From Rhizophagus irregularis (taxonomy: Eukaryota; Glomeromycota; Glomeromycetes; Glomerales; Glomeraceae), in assembly GCF_026210795.1 (NCBI RefSeq), contig NC_089432.1:4526001-4590000 (forward strand): a stretch of 64,000 bases of DNA, in the 5' to 3' direction. The position numbers and the translations under genes are program-made. Below, piece by piece: positions 23,946 through 36,489 of the stretch. Each line of letters starts with the position of its first letter. The first letter of the stretch is position 1. The notes under the pieces were generated by a model. That model worked only from the letters and a program-made list of their open reading frames with translations. It was not told where the DNA came from and did not search any database.

Positions 23946-24062
23946 TTACTCCATCAATAATCTATAGCTGAAGTTAAAAAGATTTTAATGCCTAGCTTTC
24001 ATAATAGACTTCTCCAGAACAATTTTTTTGAATATTGCTAAAATGACTTTGAATTACTTATG
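23946..24062 (-). pseudogene. Kinase exon 1 fossil
   Basis: Close relative of 31186-31375: both keep words such as CTCCATCAATAATCTA, AAAGATTTTAATGCCTA and TTTTTTTGAATATTGCTAAA, which correspond to the exon 1 end, the ALKSF lysine region and the FSNIQ segment. Stops and indels remove the frame. Confidence 0.55.
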
Positions 24063-24839
24063 ATTTTAGGTTTATTGACAATAACCTATAAAAACCAGTT
24101 GTAGAAGCATTCGAATGTAAAGAGATTTTTTGCAAGAAACAATTTTTTTGTTAAGACGTCTTATGGTTTATTTATTTATAAATAATGATGTCATTAAATT
24201 ATAATGATGCATGAACAGTAGTTTTCAATCATATCATAGTATTTATAAACTCTATGCTATATTTTACGAAAGTTTTATTTCATTTCATTTTACTGATTTT
24301 TGATTTTTTTTTAACTAAAAATAGAATATTGTATAATTTATTCAGATTTCAGATATAGAAACTTTACAACCTTAATTTGTACTCAGTTGTTGCAATATCA
24401 CTTATAATAAAAGAAAAACAATGAATATTGAATTTTAATGCATGGTTTATAAAATTTTCGGTATCCAAAGTTTGTGGTTATTAACTTTAAGTGATTATAA
24501 TTTAGGTTAACATTAAACTGAAGTCTATTAGTCGATTATCTCATTATCTATTTATTCAGTAATTTATGATGAGCGAATAAAAATGCCCAACGATATTATG
24601 TTCGCTGAAATTTTGCCAATGGTAAAGACTTGTTAAAAAATATCATATGTTATTTCAATATCATGTTGTAGAATGCTATTAACTTGTATTTAAGATAGAG
24701 AAAAATGAAAATTTACATCTAAATATTTTGTAATTTAGACTACTAGCAAAGATAATAAAGTATAGTGGATAATATTAGCGATTTGAAATTACAATTTAAG
24801 GAAAAGTGTCATTTTTGAATAATGTTTACAATTAGTAAA

Positions 24840-25120
24840 TATAATACACATAATTTATGATAAAAATATTTTCAACTTGATAATAAATTTCATATTTTAT
24901 TTAAAGAAAAAGAGTTGCCTTAATACTATTATCTCTCATGTTCTTTTCTTACATATATACAATAATTTCATAAGACAATATTGAGAAATAATCTAGTATT
25001 TTTTAAGTTCAATTAATTTTTCAGAAAGAAAATAAGTAATTTCAAATCCTCGTGAATTTTATAATCTTAGAATAACATTTTAATTTAAAAGGAAACAAAT
25101 ATATCAAGTTAATAATAAAA
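24840..25120. repeat. Family 3'-flank block, copy at gene 7
   Basis: Shares TTTAAGTTCAATTAATTTTT, a TAATCTTAGAATAACATTTT word and AAAAGGAAAC-AATATAT with the other 3' flanks. The gene 8 copy lacks about 620 bases here: 24605 joins 25222 in the paralogous sequence at 31950. Confidence 0.6.
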
Positions 25121-25392
25121 AAAATGTCTATCTATAAAAAGGATAAGAATAAATTTCAATTAGATATTTATTTAAATCATATTTTGCTACAATTAATTTT
25201 TTTTTGTTACATTAATTCATCATTGTTTCACATGTAAATTTATGAATTTTTAATATATAAATTGTTACAAAAAATGATGAAATTTTATATATTTTTAGAG
25301 TACTATTTTTTACTAATAAACTTAACAAAAGTAATTGATTTAATTGAATTACATTTTATAACGTAATAAAATGAGAATTTATAACTTAGTTA

Positions 25393-27668
25393 TCATATAT
25401 TTTTTCGAAGTATTTCTAATCTATTCTTTGCATCTTGACCTCCTTGTTCGGCAGATTTTTCATACCAATAAATTGCTTTGTCTATATCTTTTGTAATTCC
25501 ACTTCCATTTTCATACGTAACACCAAGATTATATTGTGCTACCATATTTCCTAAATCTGCTGATTTTTGGTATAATTCAAATGTTTTTCGCACATCAATT
25601 TCAATTCCAATACCATTAAAATAACAATATCCTAACATTGTTATTCCATTTGAATATCCTCCTTCAGCTGATTGCTTGAACAATTTAAAAGCTTTATTAT
25701 AGTCTTTTTTAACATCATCGCCGTCTTTATAATAATGACCAAGATTATACATAGCTACTATATTTCCATTATTTGCAGCTTTTTCATACCAGTAAAAAGC
25801 CTTTTTTACATCTTTTTTAATACCTATTCCAATGCCATAAAAACGACCAATCTCTAATTGCCCTTGTGACAAATTTTTATTAGCCAATTTTTTATAATAT
25901 TCAAAAGCTAATTTTTTATTTTTTGTAGTTCCATTACCATATTCATAACAATTCCCAACAAAATATTGCGCAAGTATATGATTTTTTTCTGATGCATTAA
26001 TAAATAACTTAAATGATTTCTCAGCATATATACTTGTCCCAATTCCCCTAAGATTGAAATATGCAAGTAAAAAAATGGAATTTGAACTATTTTGATTATT
26101 AGATAACCAATTATAAATTTCTTGCAAATTAGTATTACTATTGTTAAAATATTCAATAAATTGCTTTTCAACTAATTTCCATTCAAACCCTTTATTTAAT
26201 AATTTAAAAATTAAATCATTTGTTTCATTAACTATACTGTTGAAATCTATTTCAGTTGAAAGTTTCTCTTGCTTATTTGACTCTGCTATAGTATCAATTT
26301 CTTTTGTATCCATTTTATTAAAATTATGAATAAGTCGAGATAATTCTCCCTGTGATTCTGAATTATTAATACTTGAAGGGACCTCATTAAATTCATGATT
26401 GTTAGATAATTGAGGAGTTTCTTTTAACCAATCAACTACTTGAAATATAGTTGGACGATTATTTGGCTCACCATCCCAACATTCTAAAAGAAGACAAAAT
26501 ACAACTTAAGATTGACTAAAATAACTTCAAATATATAATTAAAATTAAAAATTTTTTACTTACTAGTATAAATTTTTATATATTTATCGGGTGTATCAGG
26601 AACAACTGTTTCTCTAAGACCTTGTGAAATTTCCAAAATTAAACTAACATCATAATGTTCACCATCAGCATAAAAAGGAGGCTGTCCACTTGATAATTCC
26701 CATAATAATACTCCAATACTGTAAACATCACTTTTTTCGTTTAATGAATACATTTGGTTATTGTTATTTCTTCTCCTGCTAAAACTTTTTGGATCAACAT
26801 AAGGAATCATCCCAAATAATTTGGATTGAACATTAGATGATGCCCCGATTCTTTTTGATAACCCAAAATCTGCTAATTTGATCGTGTTTTGATGGACTAA
26901 TATATTGCCAGAGTGCTATTAAAAATGTAAGTAAAGCAAATATATAATTGATGTGAATAATAAAAATAGATTACTACCAACGATGTAAAATAATAATAAA
27001 TAGATTACCAAGTCACGATGGACAACGCCCTCAATATGTAAGTATGATACAGCGCTGGATAACTGGTACGCCATAAGGTGCTTATCATTCCAAGTAAGTG
27101 TACTAAAGGTATTCTTCAAATAGTTTCGAAGACTACCACCGTCTGCATATTCCATTACTAGCATATAATTAATACCGTTATCATGGTTTTCTGAAAATAA
27201 AAAAAAAAACATTAAAAATGTACTTTATGAAGAAAATTCAAAATATTACATTTAAAATTATTATAATACCTGATTCAAATTTAGTTATTCCATGACAACG
27301 TATTATATTATCATGAAGGTCAACTTCACGTTGAATTTTTAACTAAATAAAAAAATTCAAATTTTAAATAAATTAGACTAATAAAACAAAGAATAAAAAA
27401 AAATTATTATATAATAAGTTACCTCACGAACAATTTCTTTCACAGTGATGTTGTCAAGACTAAAAAAAGATTTTAATGCTAAATGTTTTTCTAAATTTTT
27501 CCAATTTGCACGGTATACTTTTCCAAAACCTCCAACACCAATTTGTTGAAAGTTACTAAATTGGTTGTATTCGTAAAATTTTAAGTGCTCTTTGGCGATA
27601 GCTTCATCAATCCAATTAATCCATTCATTCGAATTTTCAGAGTTTTGCATTTGCTTATTATCAGACAT
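25393..27668 (-). CDS. Gene 7: TKL protein kinase-Sel1 repeat protein, 5 exons, 647 aa
   Basis: Exons (minus): 27423-27668, 27270-27342, 27009-27190, 26564-26915, 25393-26483. It starts MSDNKQMQ; the longer upstream frame runs through the promoter. The glycine loop is GVGGFGKV (44-51), with lysine K66 (LALK), catalytic HRD (164-166; intron 3 falls right after HRDL), then HSGN and DFG at 183-185. Activation segment PYVDPKSF; C-lobe [10 protein letters not shown]. All catalytic residues are present, so it is probably an active Ser/Thr or dual-specific TKL kinase (family knowledge). The linker is shorter than in gene 8, without the ITKTDI stretch. About six Sel1 repeats end in [12 protein letters not shown]. 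Confidence 0.9.
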
Positions 27669-27770
27669 ATTGAATAATAATAATAATTGACGATTAAACG
27701 TCAAAGCTGTAAAAAAATTTTTTTTTATAACGAAAATGATGACCCCTTTTTTTAAGACCATCCTTTGATT

Positions 27771-27838
27771 GTCACACAGCGCCATCAGTATCACCAAACA
27801 GAAAGGCTGTCCATCATAAGCCGCAGTACCACAGTAAC
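27771..27838 (-). promoter_or_regulatory. Class II promoter block of gene 7
   Basis: Plus-strand order: GTCACACAGCGCCATCAGTA, TCACCAAACAGAAAGG, GTCCATCATAAGCCGCAGTA and CCACAGTAACG. About 100 bases from ATG. Confidence 0.65.
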
Positions 27839-27976
27839 GCCTTCGCGATCATGTGATTTTTGGAAGTTACACAGGCCGGTTACATGTAATTTCGGATAAT
27901 CATTTTCGGTAGAATTTTGAACCAATATTCGGTGCATTATTTTAACTTCATGTTCTTTATATTTTTAATATAATTA

Positions 27977-29954
27977 CTAGCTGTCATCCGTTGCTTCGCA
28001 CCGGGACCAATGAGTTTTTTTAAATAGAAAGATTTAGTATTATAATGTAATACTAAGTAATTAAAGAAGTTTTTTGTTTATAATAATTAGGAATTTAATA
28101 TTGTAATAATTACGTAACAAAAAGTATGTATTAAATTATATTTATAATATTAGAATGATATAAATAATAAATTATTTTTAGAATAATGTAGCTATTTATA
28201 TTAATGATTTGATGTTTGAGTGTAGAGTGAAATTCGGATTAATTAGGAATTGTGAAAAAATAATTATCAATAAAAATTGATTAATTTTTTAGAAGTATTT
28301 TTGAAAAAACTTTAATATTATGAAAATACTACAAATATTAATTAATTATTTCTTATTATTTTTAAACTTATAATCAACTTAGGAAAAATATTTGAACATT
28401 TAAATGTATTAGAAATCTGTTCATTTCATTTATTATCATTCTTTTGATACTCATTTTATTCGATAAATTATTAATTTAACTAAACCATTTGAATTAAAAT
28501 TTTTAATCAAAAATCTGGTGATTATTTAGAGAATTTTGGGTATGGATTTGGTTATAATAGTCTATTATTAAATCAACAATTTCTTCAATTTATTTAATTA
28601 TAAAATATAGCAAAAATATCAATTTTTTTTTGATTTTTATGAATTTGAAAATCAAACTATTTATCCAGCGTTCAATTTAATTGAAAATCTTAATCATCTT
28701 TCTACATGTTATTATTGATTTTTTTAGAAAAAATTAAAAGAAAAAAAAAATTAAAAATAAATTTGGGGGAAAGAAAAAGGATACGAAAAAAAAAATATTT
28801 TTAGTTTAGGAAAAAAAATTAAACCTAAACAGGAAAAGAATGAGAAAAAACAAATTTTCGGTTTGAAAAAAAAACTAAACCGAAAGAAGAAAGGAAGAAA
28901 AATTTTTTTTCAGTTTGAAGGTAAAATGAAATTGTATTAGTTAATGGATTGGAATGTACACGGATAAATAGATCAGGTGGAGGTATGTCACGGGTTTTAA
29001 TTATATGGCATGGATTTCAAATTACACAATTCAAATTATTATGCAGAGACTAATCCAAACGTCAGACAAATTTTTAAGTCATATAGTTTTTTAGTTATAT
29101 AGATTTATCAAAAAATTTATTGATTTAATTACAAAATATCTATATAATTGAAAACAATCTCACAAAAAAAATTCGTTAATATTAAAAAAATTTCACAAAT
29201 TTATTAGTCGGAAATAATATTGAAAAAATCAAACAAAAAAAGTTCTCACTAAATCGAAAAAAAAATCTCAATAATCAAAAAAAGTTCTCTAAAAAAAAAT
29301 TTTCACACGAATTTATTAGTTAGAAACAATATCATTGACTAAAAAAAATCTCACAAAAAGCCATAGGACATAGTTCTATAGTCTTGACCAAACCAAAAAA
29401 AAAGAATAGACTATTTTTTGGGTTAAAAAAAAATCCAAAATTTTGATAAATTCCGATTAAAAAAAAAATCCCCTGAAAAAAAATCCAATAAGAATAAAAA
29501 AATTTTGGTTAAGTTAACCAAAAGAAACAATAATGATAAAAAGAGGGATAAAAAAATTAATAAAAAAAAGACTAAAAAGGTAGTTTCGGTTTTTTGGTAT
29601 AAACTGAAAAAAATTATTATTATAGAAATGGTTCGTGGTAACTAAAATAGCGGAAATGACCACAAATAATTGCATATACTTTTTTTTGTTAGTATTAATC
29701 CATCAGAATAAAAAAAAAAAAATACAGTTAAAATTTTAATTAACTGTAAATGTATTAGTTTAAAGATTTGTTATCGTACTCAGTTAATTATGATATAATT
29801 ATGATATGATAATTACGAAATAGATCGAACGCACACTTTTCAATGTTACACAATTCAAATTATTTATACAGGGTAATCTAAATATGACAAAATTTTTTTA
29901 ATATAATTAACAATTCTAATTATTTATACAGGGTAATCTAAATATGACAAAATT
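27977..29954. mobile_element. Composite 2-kb insertion with 15-base target duplication
   Basis: TTTTTAATATAATTA flanks both ends (27962-27976 and 29955-29969). The gene 6 upstream copy has one uninterrupted diverged site near 22405. The head CTAGCTGTCATCCGTTGCTT resembles 16494. Tail-like sequence occurs at 29037-29068 (CAGAGACTAATCCAAACGTC) and again at 29861-29900, so two elements may be joined. The final 60 bases are tandemly duplicated (lines at 29821 and 29881). Purine-rich tracts at 28740-28920 and 29390-29720; no ORF. Confidence 0.6.
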
Positions 29955-29969
29955 TTTTTAATATAATTA

Positions 29970-30043
29970 TTCCCAATACATCGTATTTTTATTACGAGTT
30001 ATTGGCAATTTGGCATATCTTGACGATTTTTTAGCACTATAAT
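29970..30043. other. Gene 7 upstream DNA between two insertions
   Basis: Matches 22420-22492 (TTTTTATTACGAGTTATTGG) and ends in the ACTATAAT target duplication. Confidence 0.55.
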
Positions 30044-30265
30044 AGGACCCCGAGCTATATATATAGAGGTAAGGTGCAGCCAAAAAAAAATTACTATTAG
30101 CTCTACGCATTTTTTCAGGGCCGGAATTATGATAATGCCAGTCAGCGTCTAAAAAAGGAAATAAAATCCGGCCGGAATTATCTATAAAAGGAAAGATCTA
30201 CATGATTATTTTGGTCAATTCTACGCAAACCCTTACCCTACCTTTTTATGTATAGCTCGGGTCCT
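30044..30265. mobile_element. hAT-like MITE, 222 bp, 8-base target duplication
   Basis: Ends AGGACCCCGAGCTATA and, reverse complemented, AGGACCCGAGCTATA. ACTATAAT is duplicated exactly (30036-30043 and 30266-30273) and occurs once at the paralogous empty site 22485-22492. No ORF. Decayed relatives at 16305-16490 and, inverted, 56340-56402. Confidence 0.8.
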
Positions 30266-30273
30266 ACTATAAT

Positions 30274-31185
30274 ATCATTACTCATTTTAAAATTTGAAAG
30301 AACATTCTTTAACCACAAATGTAGTAACGTCGTATTGGCTTATTATGTGACTCTTCTTTTAAATATGAGTTTATAAAAAAGGATATAGTGAAAAGAAAGG
30401 AAAATAAACATAATTGAAAATTTATCTAATTTGATTAAAATAAGATCGATTACCGACACATGTAACCGATCGCTCCCGCGTTATTCACTAACACGTGAAA
30501 GTGTTCGGAGACAAATAATGCGTGACAATTAAGATTCACCTACCCAAAAAAAAATTCGTCAATATCATAACAATGAAATTCGAAGGGGAGTGACGCATGA
30601 TAACTGTAAGTCACGAAAATGGTTGAAAAAGTTCACTTATTGTTTTACTAGTTTACTATATCAAAATTAACATATAATAGACAAATTTCTTTGGCAGATT
30701 AACCGAATAAAGCAAATTTTAATCTTAAAGTTTGTAAGTGTTCTTAAGAACCAGTCTATAATTGTTAAAATTAATGTTACATTGTGTTACATATAACTGA
30801 AATTTTCGATTTTGACAAAATTTAGGTCGACATTATGAATTTGAATTTCTTTTTTTTAAAAATAATTTAATATCAAATATTTCTTTAAACTAAATCATAG
30901 ATAAAATTTAATTTAGGAACATGATATGTCATAAAAGATATACTGTGTATGTAATAGTTATTTCACAAGCAACTGTGAATATCAATGGTACATAACTCTG
31001 TGAAATGACTTTATATCGTGGTTTCGTAATATAATAATATACTTATTTGACTAATAATGATAGAATTTATTCCAATATTGATAGACTATTTACCTATCTT
31101 TTTAAATAAATATCACCCGTGAGAATATCAAGAAAAAAAAATCAAGAATTTTAATTAGGAACCGTGGAATAAAAATAATTTATTT
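30274..31185. other. Paralogous intergenic DNA between genes 7 and 8
   Basis: 30299-30600 matches 22504-22800 and 30850-31180 matches 23270-23940 minus its MITE. No gene supported. Confidence 0.5.
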
Positions 31186-31375
31186 ACTCCATCAATAATC
31201 TAAGTATAGTTGAAGTGTAAAAGATTTTAATGCCTAATTTTCATAATAGATTCTCTGAAACCTCCAGAATATTTTTTTGAATATTGCTAAAATGACTGTA
31301 TTCATAATACAGTACTAATAAAGTAATCCTTTGTACTAGTTTCATCAATACTCAAATTAATACACCCATCCGAAC
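31186..31375 (-). pseudogene. Kinase exon 1 fossil
   Basis: The minus strand reads NSDGCINLSIDETSTKDYF, then YYEYSHFSNIQ, clearly the leader of the pseudokinase genes (NSDEQVNWIEDAI, YYEYNHFRNIQ). Frame breaks follow, then SENLL and LGIKIFYTSTILRLLME debris. No start codon context, and only exon 1 survives. Confidence 0.65.
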
Positions 31376-32098
31376 TGAATTACCTATGATTTTAGGTTTA
31401 GTATTATTGTCAATAACCTACTATAAAAACCAGTTGTAGCAGACATCATTCGAATGTAAACAGATTTTTTGCAAGAAACAATTTTTTGTTAAGATGTCTT
31501 ATGGTTTATTTATTTATAAAGAATGATGTCATTAAATTGTAATGATGCATGAACAGTATCAGAGTATTTATAATGTGATTTTAATATAACCTTATGTTAT
31601 ATTTTACGAAAGTTTCATTTCATTTCAATTTTACTGATTTTTATTTTATTTTTATTTTTTAACTAAAAATAGAATATTGTATAGCTTATTCAGATTTCAG
31701 ATATAGAAATTTTGCATGTACTTGTTACAACATCGCAAACAATACCACTTATAATAAAAGAAAACCAAAAAATATTGAATTATAATGCATGTTTTATAAA
31801 ATATTCATTATCCAAAGATTGTGGTTATTAACTTTAGTGATTATAATTTAGGTTAACATTAAAACTGTAGTCTTATTAGTCGATTATCAGATAATCAATT
31901 TATTCAGTAATTTATGATTAGCGAATAAAAATGCCCAACGATATTGTGTTCGCTGAATCATTGTTTCACAAGTAAATTTATGAATTTTTAATATATAAAA
32001 ATGATGAAATTTTATATATTTTAGAGTGTTTTTTTTTAACAAAAGTACTGCTGATTTACATTTTACAACTTAATAAATGAGAATTTATACTTTAGTTA

Positions 32099-34404
32099 TC
32101 ATGATTTATTTTTTCGAAGTAATTCTAATTTATTCTTTGCATTTTGATATCCTTGTTTGGCAGATTTTTTATACCAATAATTTGCTTTATCCTTATTTTT
32201 TATAATTCCTTTTCCAAATTCATACATAAGACCAAGATTATATTGTGCTAACATATCTCCCAAATTTGCTGATTTTTGATAAAACTCAAATGCTTTTTGC
32301 ATATTAATTTTAGTTCCAATACCATTTTCATAACAATATCCTAACATCATTATTCCATCTAAATATTCTCCCTCAGCTGATTGTTTAAACAATTCAAAAG
32401 CTTTATTTTCATCTTCTTTAACACCCATTCCATTTCTATAACAATTACCAAGATTATGCATAGCTATTATATTTCCATTATTTTTAGCTTTTTCATACCA
32501 ATAAAAAGCCTTTTTTAGACTTTTTTTAACGCCTATTCCATTTTCATAAAAATAACCAATTTGTGTTTGTCCACGCGAAAGACTTTTATTAGCTGACTTT
32601 TTATAATATTCAAAAGCTAATTTTTCATTTTTTGCAGTTCCATTACCATATTCATAACAATTCCCAACAAAATATTGTGCAAGTATATGATTTTTTTCTG
32701 ACGCATTAATAAATAAATTAAATGCTTTCTCATTATTTTTGCTAATTTCAATTCCCTTATAATCGAAATATCCAAGTAAAAAAATGGAATCTAAATTATT
32801 TTGATTTTGATTATTTAATAACCAATTATAAATTTCTTGCAAATTAATATTGTGATTATTAAAATAATCAATAACATTATCTTCTAATAACTGCCAGTCA
32901 ACTCCTTTATTTAATAATTTAAAAATTAAATCATTTACTTCATAAACTATACTATTAAAATCTATTTCAGTTGATAGTTTCTCTTGCTTATATGACTCTG
33001 CTATAGCATAAATTTCTTTTGTACTCATTTTATTAAAATAATTAATAAGTCGGGATAATTCTCCTTGGGATTCTGAATTATTAATACTTGAAGGGATCTT
33101 ATCAAATTCTTTATTGTTTGATAATTGAGGATTTTCTATTATTATATCGGTTTTTGTAACGATTACTTTTAACCAATCAACCACTTGAAATATAGTTGGA
33201 CGATTATTTGGCTCACCATCCCAACATTCTAAAAAGAAGACAAAATACAACTTAAGATTAACTAAAATAACTTCAAATATATAATTAAAATTAAAAATTT
33301 TTTACTTACTAGTATAAATTTTTATATATTCATCGGGTGTATCAGGAACAACTGTTTCTCTAAGACCTTGTGAAATTTCCAAAATTAAACTAACATCATA
33401 ATGTTCACCATCAGCATAAAAAGGAGGCTGTCCACTTGATAATTCCCATAATAATACTCCAATACTGTAAACATCACTTTTTTCGTTTAATGAATACATT
33501 TGGTTATTATTACTATTTCTTCTTCTGTTAAAACTTTTTGGATCAACATAAGGAACCATACCAAATAATTTGGATTGAAAATTGGATGATGCCCCAATTC
33601 TTTTTGATAACCCAAAATCTGCCAATTTGATCGTGTTTTGATGGACTAATATATTGCTTGAATGCTATTAAAAATGTAAAAATTAAATAAGTAAAGTAAA
33701 TATAACACTACAAACAATAAAAAATAATAATAAATAGATTACCAAGTCACGATGGACAACCCCCTCAACATGCAAGTATGATACAGCGCTGGATAACTGG
33801 TACGCCATAAGGTACTTATCATTCCAAGTAAGTTTACTAAAGTTATTCTTCAAATAGTTTCGAAGACTGCCACCGTCTGCATATTCCATTACCAGCATAT
33901 AATTAATAACGTTACCATGATGGTTTTCTGAAAATAAAAAAAAACATTAAAAATGTACTTTATGAGGAAATTAAAAATATCACATTTAAAATTATTATAA
34001 TACCTGGTTCAAGTTTTGTTATTCCATGACAACGTATAATATTATCATGAAGGTCAACTTTACGTTGAATTTTCAACTAAATAAATAAATTTAAATTTTT
34101 AAATATAATACGCTAATAAAATCAGAGAATAAAAAAAAATTATTATATATTAAGTTACCTCACGAACAATTTCTTTCACAGTGATGTTGTCAAGACTAAA
34201 AAAAGATTTTAATGCTAAATGTTTTTCTAAGTTTTTCCAATTTGCACGGTATACTATTCCAAAACTTCCAACACCAATTTGTTGAAAGTTACTAAATTGG
34301 TTGTATTCGTAAAATTTTAAGTGCTCTTTGACGATAGCTTCTTCAACCCAGTTAATCCATTCATTCGTATTTTCGGAGTTTTGCTTTTGCTTATTATCAG
34401 ACAT
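32099..34404 (-). CDS. Gene 8: TKL protein kinase-Sel1 repeat protein, 5 exons, 662 aa
   Basis: Exons (minus): 34159-34404, 34004-34076, 33743-33927, 33310-33664, 32099-33228. Starts MSDNKQKQ. Glycine loop GVGSFGIV, lysine K66, HRD 165-167, HSSN then DFG at 184-186, PYVDPKSF and [10 protein letters not shown]: a complete catalytic set. The linker keeps [14 protein letters not shown], the piece that reappears near the N-terminus of genes 10, 12 and 13. About six Sel1 repeats ([60 protein letters not shown]). Exon 3 has one extra codon (ENHHGN against ENHDN in gene 7). Very similar to gene 7. Confidence 0.9.
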
Positions 34405-34510
34405 ATTGAATAATAATTGACAGAAAAGTTTTTAAAACAAAACGATTGAACGTTAAAGTTGCAAAAAATTTTATTTGTGTAACCAAGTAACGCCTTTTTA
34501 TGCAGATTAT

Positions 34511-34577
34511 TCACCACAGTATCACCAAACAAAATTACAAAAAATGTCTATCATTAGCCGCAGTACCGCAGTAATGA
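34511..34577 (-). promoter_or_regulatory. Class II promoter block of gene 8
   Basis: Contains TCACCACAGTATCACCAAAC, GTCTATCATTAGCCGCAGTA and CCGCAGTAATG. The GTCACACAGCGC half is shortened to TTCACCACAG relative to sister genes. Confidence 0.6.
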
Positions 34578-36126
34578 AATAATATTAATATTGAAACAAG
34601 TTATATTTTTAACAAATGAATATATATATTTTCAGTTTTTATGAAAGTTGTTATATTAAACGTTATTCGGCACTTAATAAAATTTTACAACGTACAGTAT
34701 GTGAATTTTTCATTACACATCCCTTCTGAATGTTGAACCTACAAAAAAAGAATAAAAAGAACGTTAAAATTAAGTATACTGACGACAATCTCAAATTATT
34801 AATCATAAACGCCCTATTTGCTTATTAAAAGTAATATGGCAAAGGATCTAAGTCATGATCAAAAATATTCAATAAATTATATAACAATAAATTATAAAAT
34901 CAACATTATTTTTACTAACATGTTACTAGTACGATGGGCTTAGTTGGCTTTTTCTTTTTTTTTTGTTTTTATATAGTACTTTTTCACAATATAATATATA
35001 GAGTTTTTTTTTTTGCAAGTAACGCGCATTTTAGTAATTATAGTGATTTTACAGGTAAATTACAACTATCCATGAAAATAACACTACTATGAATTAATAG
35101 GTTGTTCTATCTACTAACCCGTCAAAAGACGGAAGTAGGCACCTACTAATTTGTTCTATCTATTTACTATCTATTTGCTAATCTAAACCGATGCTATGTC
35201 TACTTCGTCGATTGAGATACAAATGTTAAAAAGGAAAAATAAATTACATTTTTGAAAACTATAAAAAACAAAACTAAATCATATTCCAATCTATTTCGAT
35301 ACTAGTAAACTATAATTTATATGAATATTTAAATCCTATACCTGTTCCCAAAATTAAAATAAAATCCAATTTTACTTTTCCCAGAAAGGTTTGTTTTATT
35401 AAATGATATCGCTATCGTTATCCCTCGTTTTGTATAGGCGGATTTTTTCTCGGACGGTTTTACTTATACCGACGTTTGATAAATAGTTTTTCTGATAAAA
35501 TGTAATATCACGTGTTGTTTCGGATAAACATTGATCCGGGCAGTTCAAAGATCTTTCCATTTCGTGATTGTGTTGCCGCCGATTTTTTCGGTTTTGATTT
35601 TTTCTTTGTTTGAGTTGAAACATCCTAACTAATTTTGTTAAAGATTCTTTTCCAAATTAATAATAGTTTCCTCATTCATTTTTTTGGCACAATTTTATTC
35701 GTTCTTTTTCTATTACTTCAGTTTCCAAATGCATAATTTTTCTTTCAGCTCACATGATACCGAATCATCGTTGCTGCGGCGTTCGCTAGGAAGAAAATTT
35801 GTGAGAAACTTCGGAATAAGAAGGTGCCAACAAAATATGATTCTAAATTTCGTGTTATTCCTGCTTTGTGGTACATAAGCTTTGGGTCCCAGTATTTTGG
35901 CTTCTAGTTCTGTATAATCATCTACGTTAAATTATTTACATTAAAAACTTTTCTTTCAGACCTGTAAACTCATTATAGAGAAGTCGTATATCCTTTCCTT
36001 CATTAAAACCATGTCTGATGACATTTTTGTATATAGTTTTGTATATAGTTTTTATATAAAAAATTGTTTTTCTTCCGCTAAAAATTTTGTTCAGAAGATC
36101 GGCAGGAAAAGATTTTTTTTTATATC
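34578..36126. other. Upstream DNA of gene 8 with a 1.4-kb insert
   Basis: 34600-34980 matches the gene 11 upstream DNA (about 52000-52260) and, inverted, 57540-57860. From about 35000 to 36480 the sequence is absent from both copies, so it is an insertion. Its composition is more mixed and it has short ORFs (35399-35623 minus, 35684-35878 plus) with no recognisable domain. Confidence 0.45.
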
Positions 36127-36473
36127 TAGAGTTCCAATCCGCGGATTAATTGATAGACACGTTTCGGCAATTACTATATACGTGTTTAATCAATCATAGA
36201 AATCCTTAGCCTATATCCCGATACACGATATAGTAAATTTAAAATTTCTTCAAATATAGAAAAAGAGATAAATTTAATTCGGATTGAAAATCCATCCGAC
36301 GCAATGAAAATTCAAATTAGATTTCCTCTTTTTTAATTTTAAGCAAACTTTCTAATTTTGTTATTACTCATATATATATTAAGATATAGTCTTAGTATAT
36401 CTCAAAAAAAATCTTTGCCATCATTATATATAATTTCCGAAATATATCCGTCAATCTACGAATTGGAACTCTA
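36127..36473. mobile_element. hAT-like MITE, 347 bp
   Basis: Ends TAGAGTTCCAATCCGCGGAT and, reverse complemented, TAGAGTTCCAATTCGTAGAT. The flanking octamers TTTATATC and ATAATATC match at most positions, consistent with an old 8-base target duplication. The TAGAGTT start resembles the 23398-23745 element. No ORF. Confidence 0.6.
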
Positions 36474-36489
36474 ATAATATCGCCTGTTT

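Noticed and set aside
27669-27797. Upstream extension of gene 7 to an earlier ATG
   Set aside because: Same reason: it overlaps the class II promoter block, and MSDN is the shared start.
35399-36199. Short ORFs at 35399-35623, 35684-35878 and 36011-36199 as one gene
   Set aside because: Mixed strands, no domain, within an insertion absent from both paralogous copies; the last overlaps a MITE.
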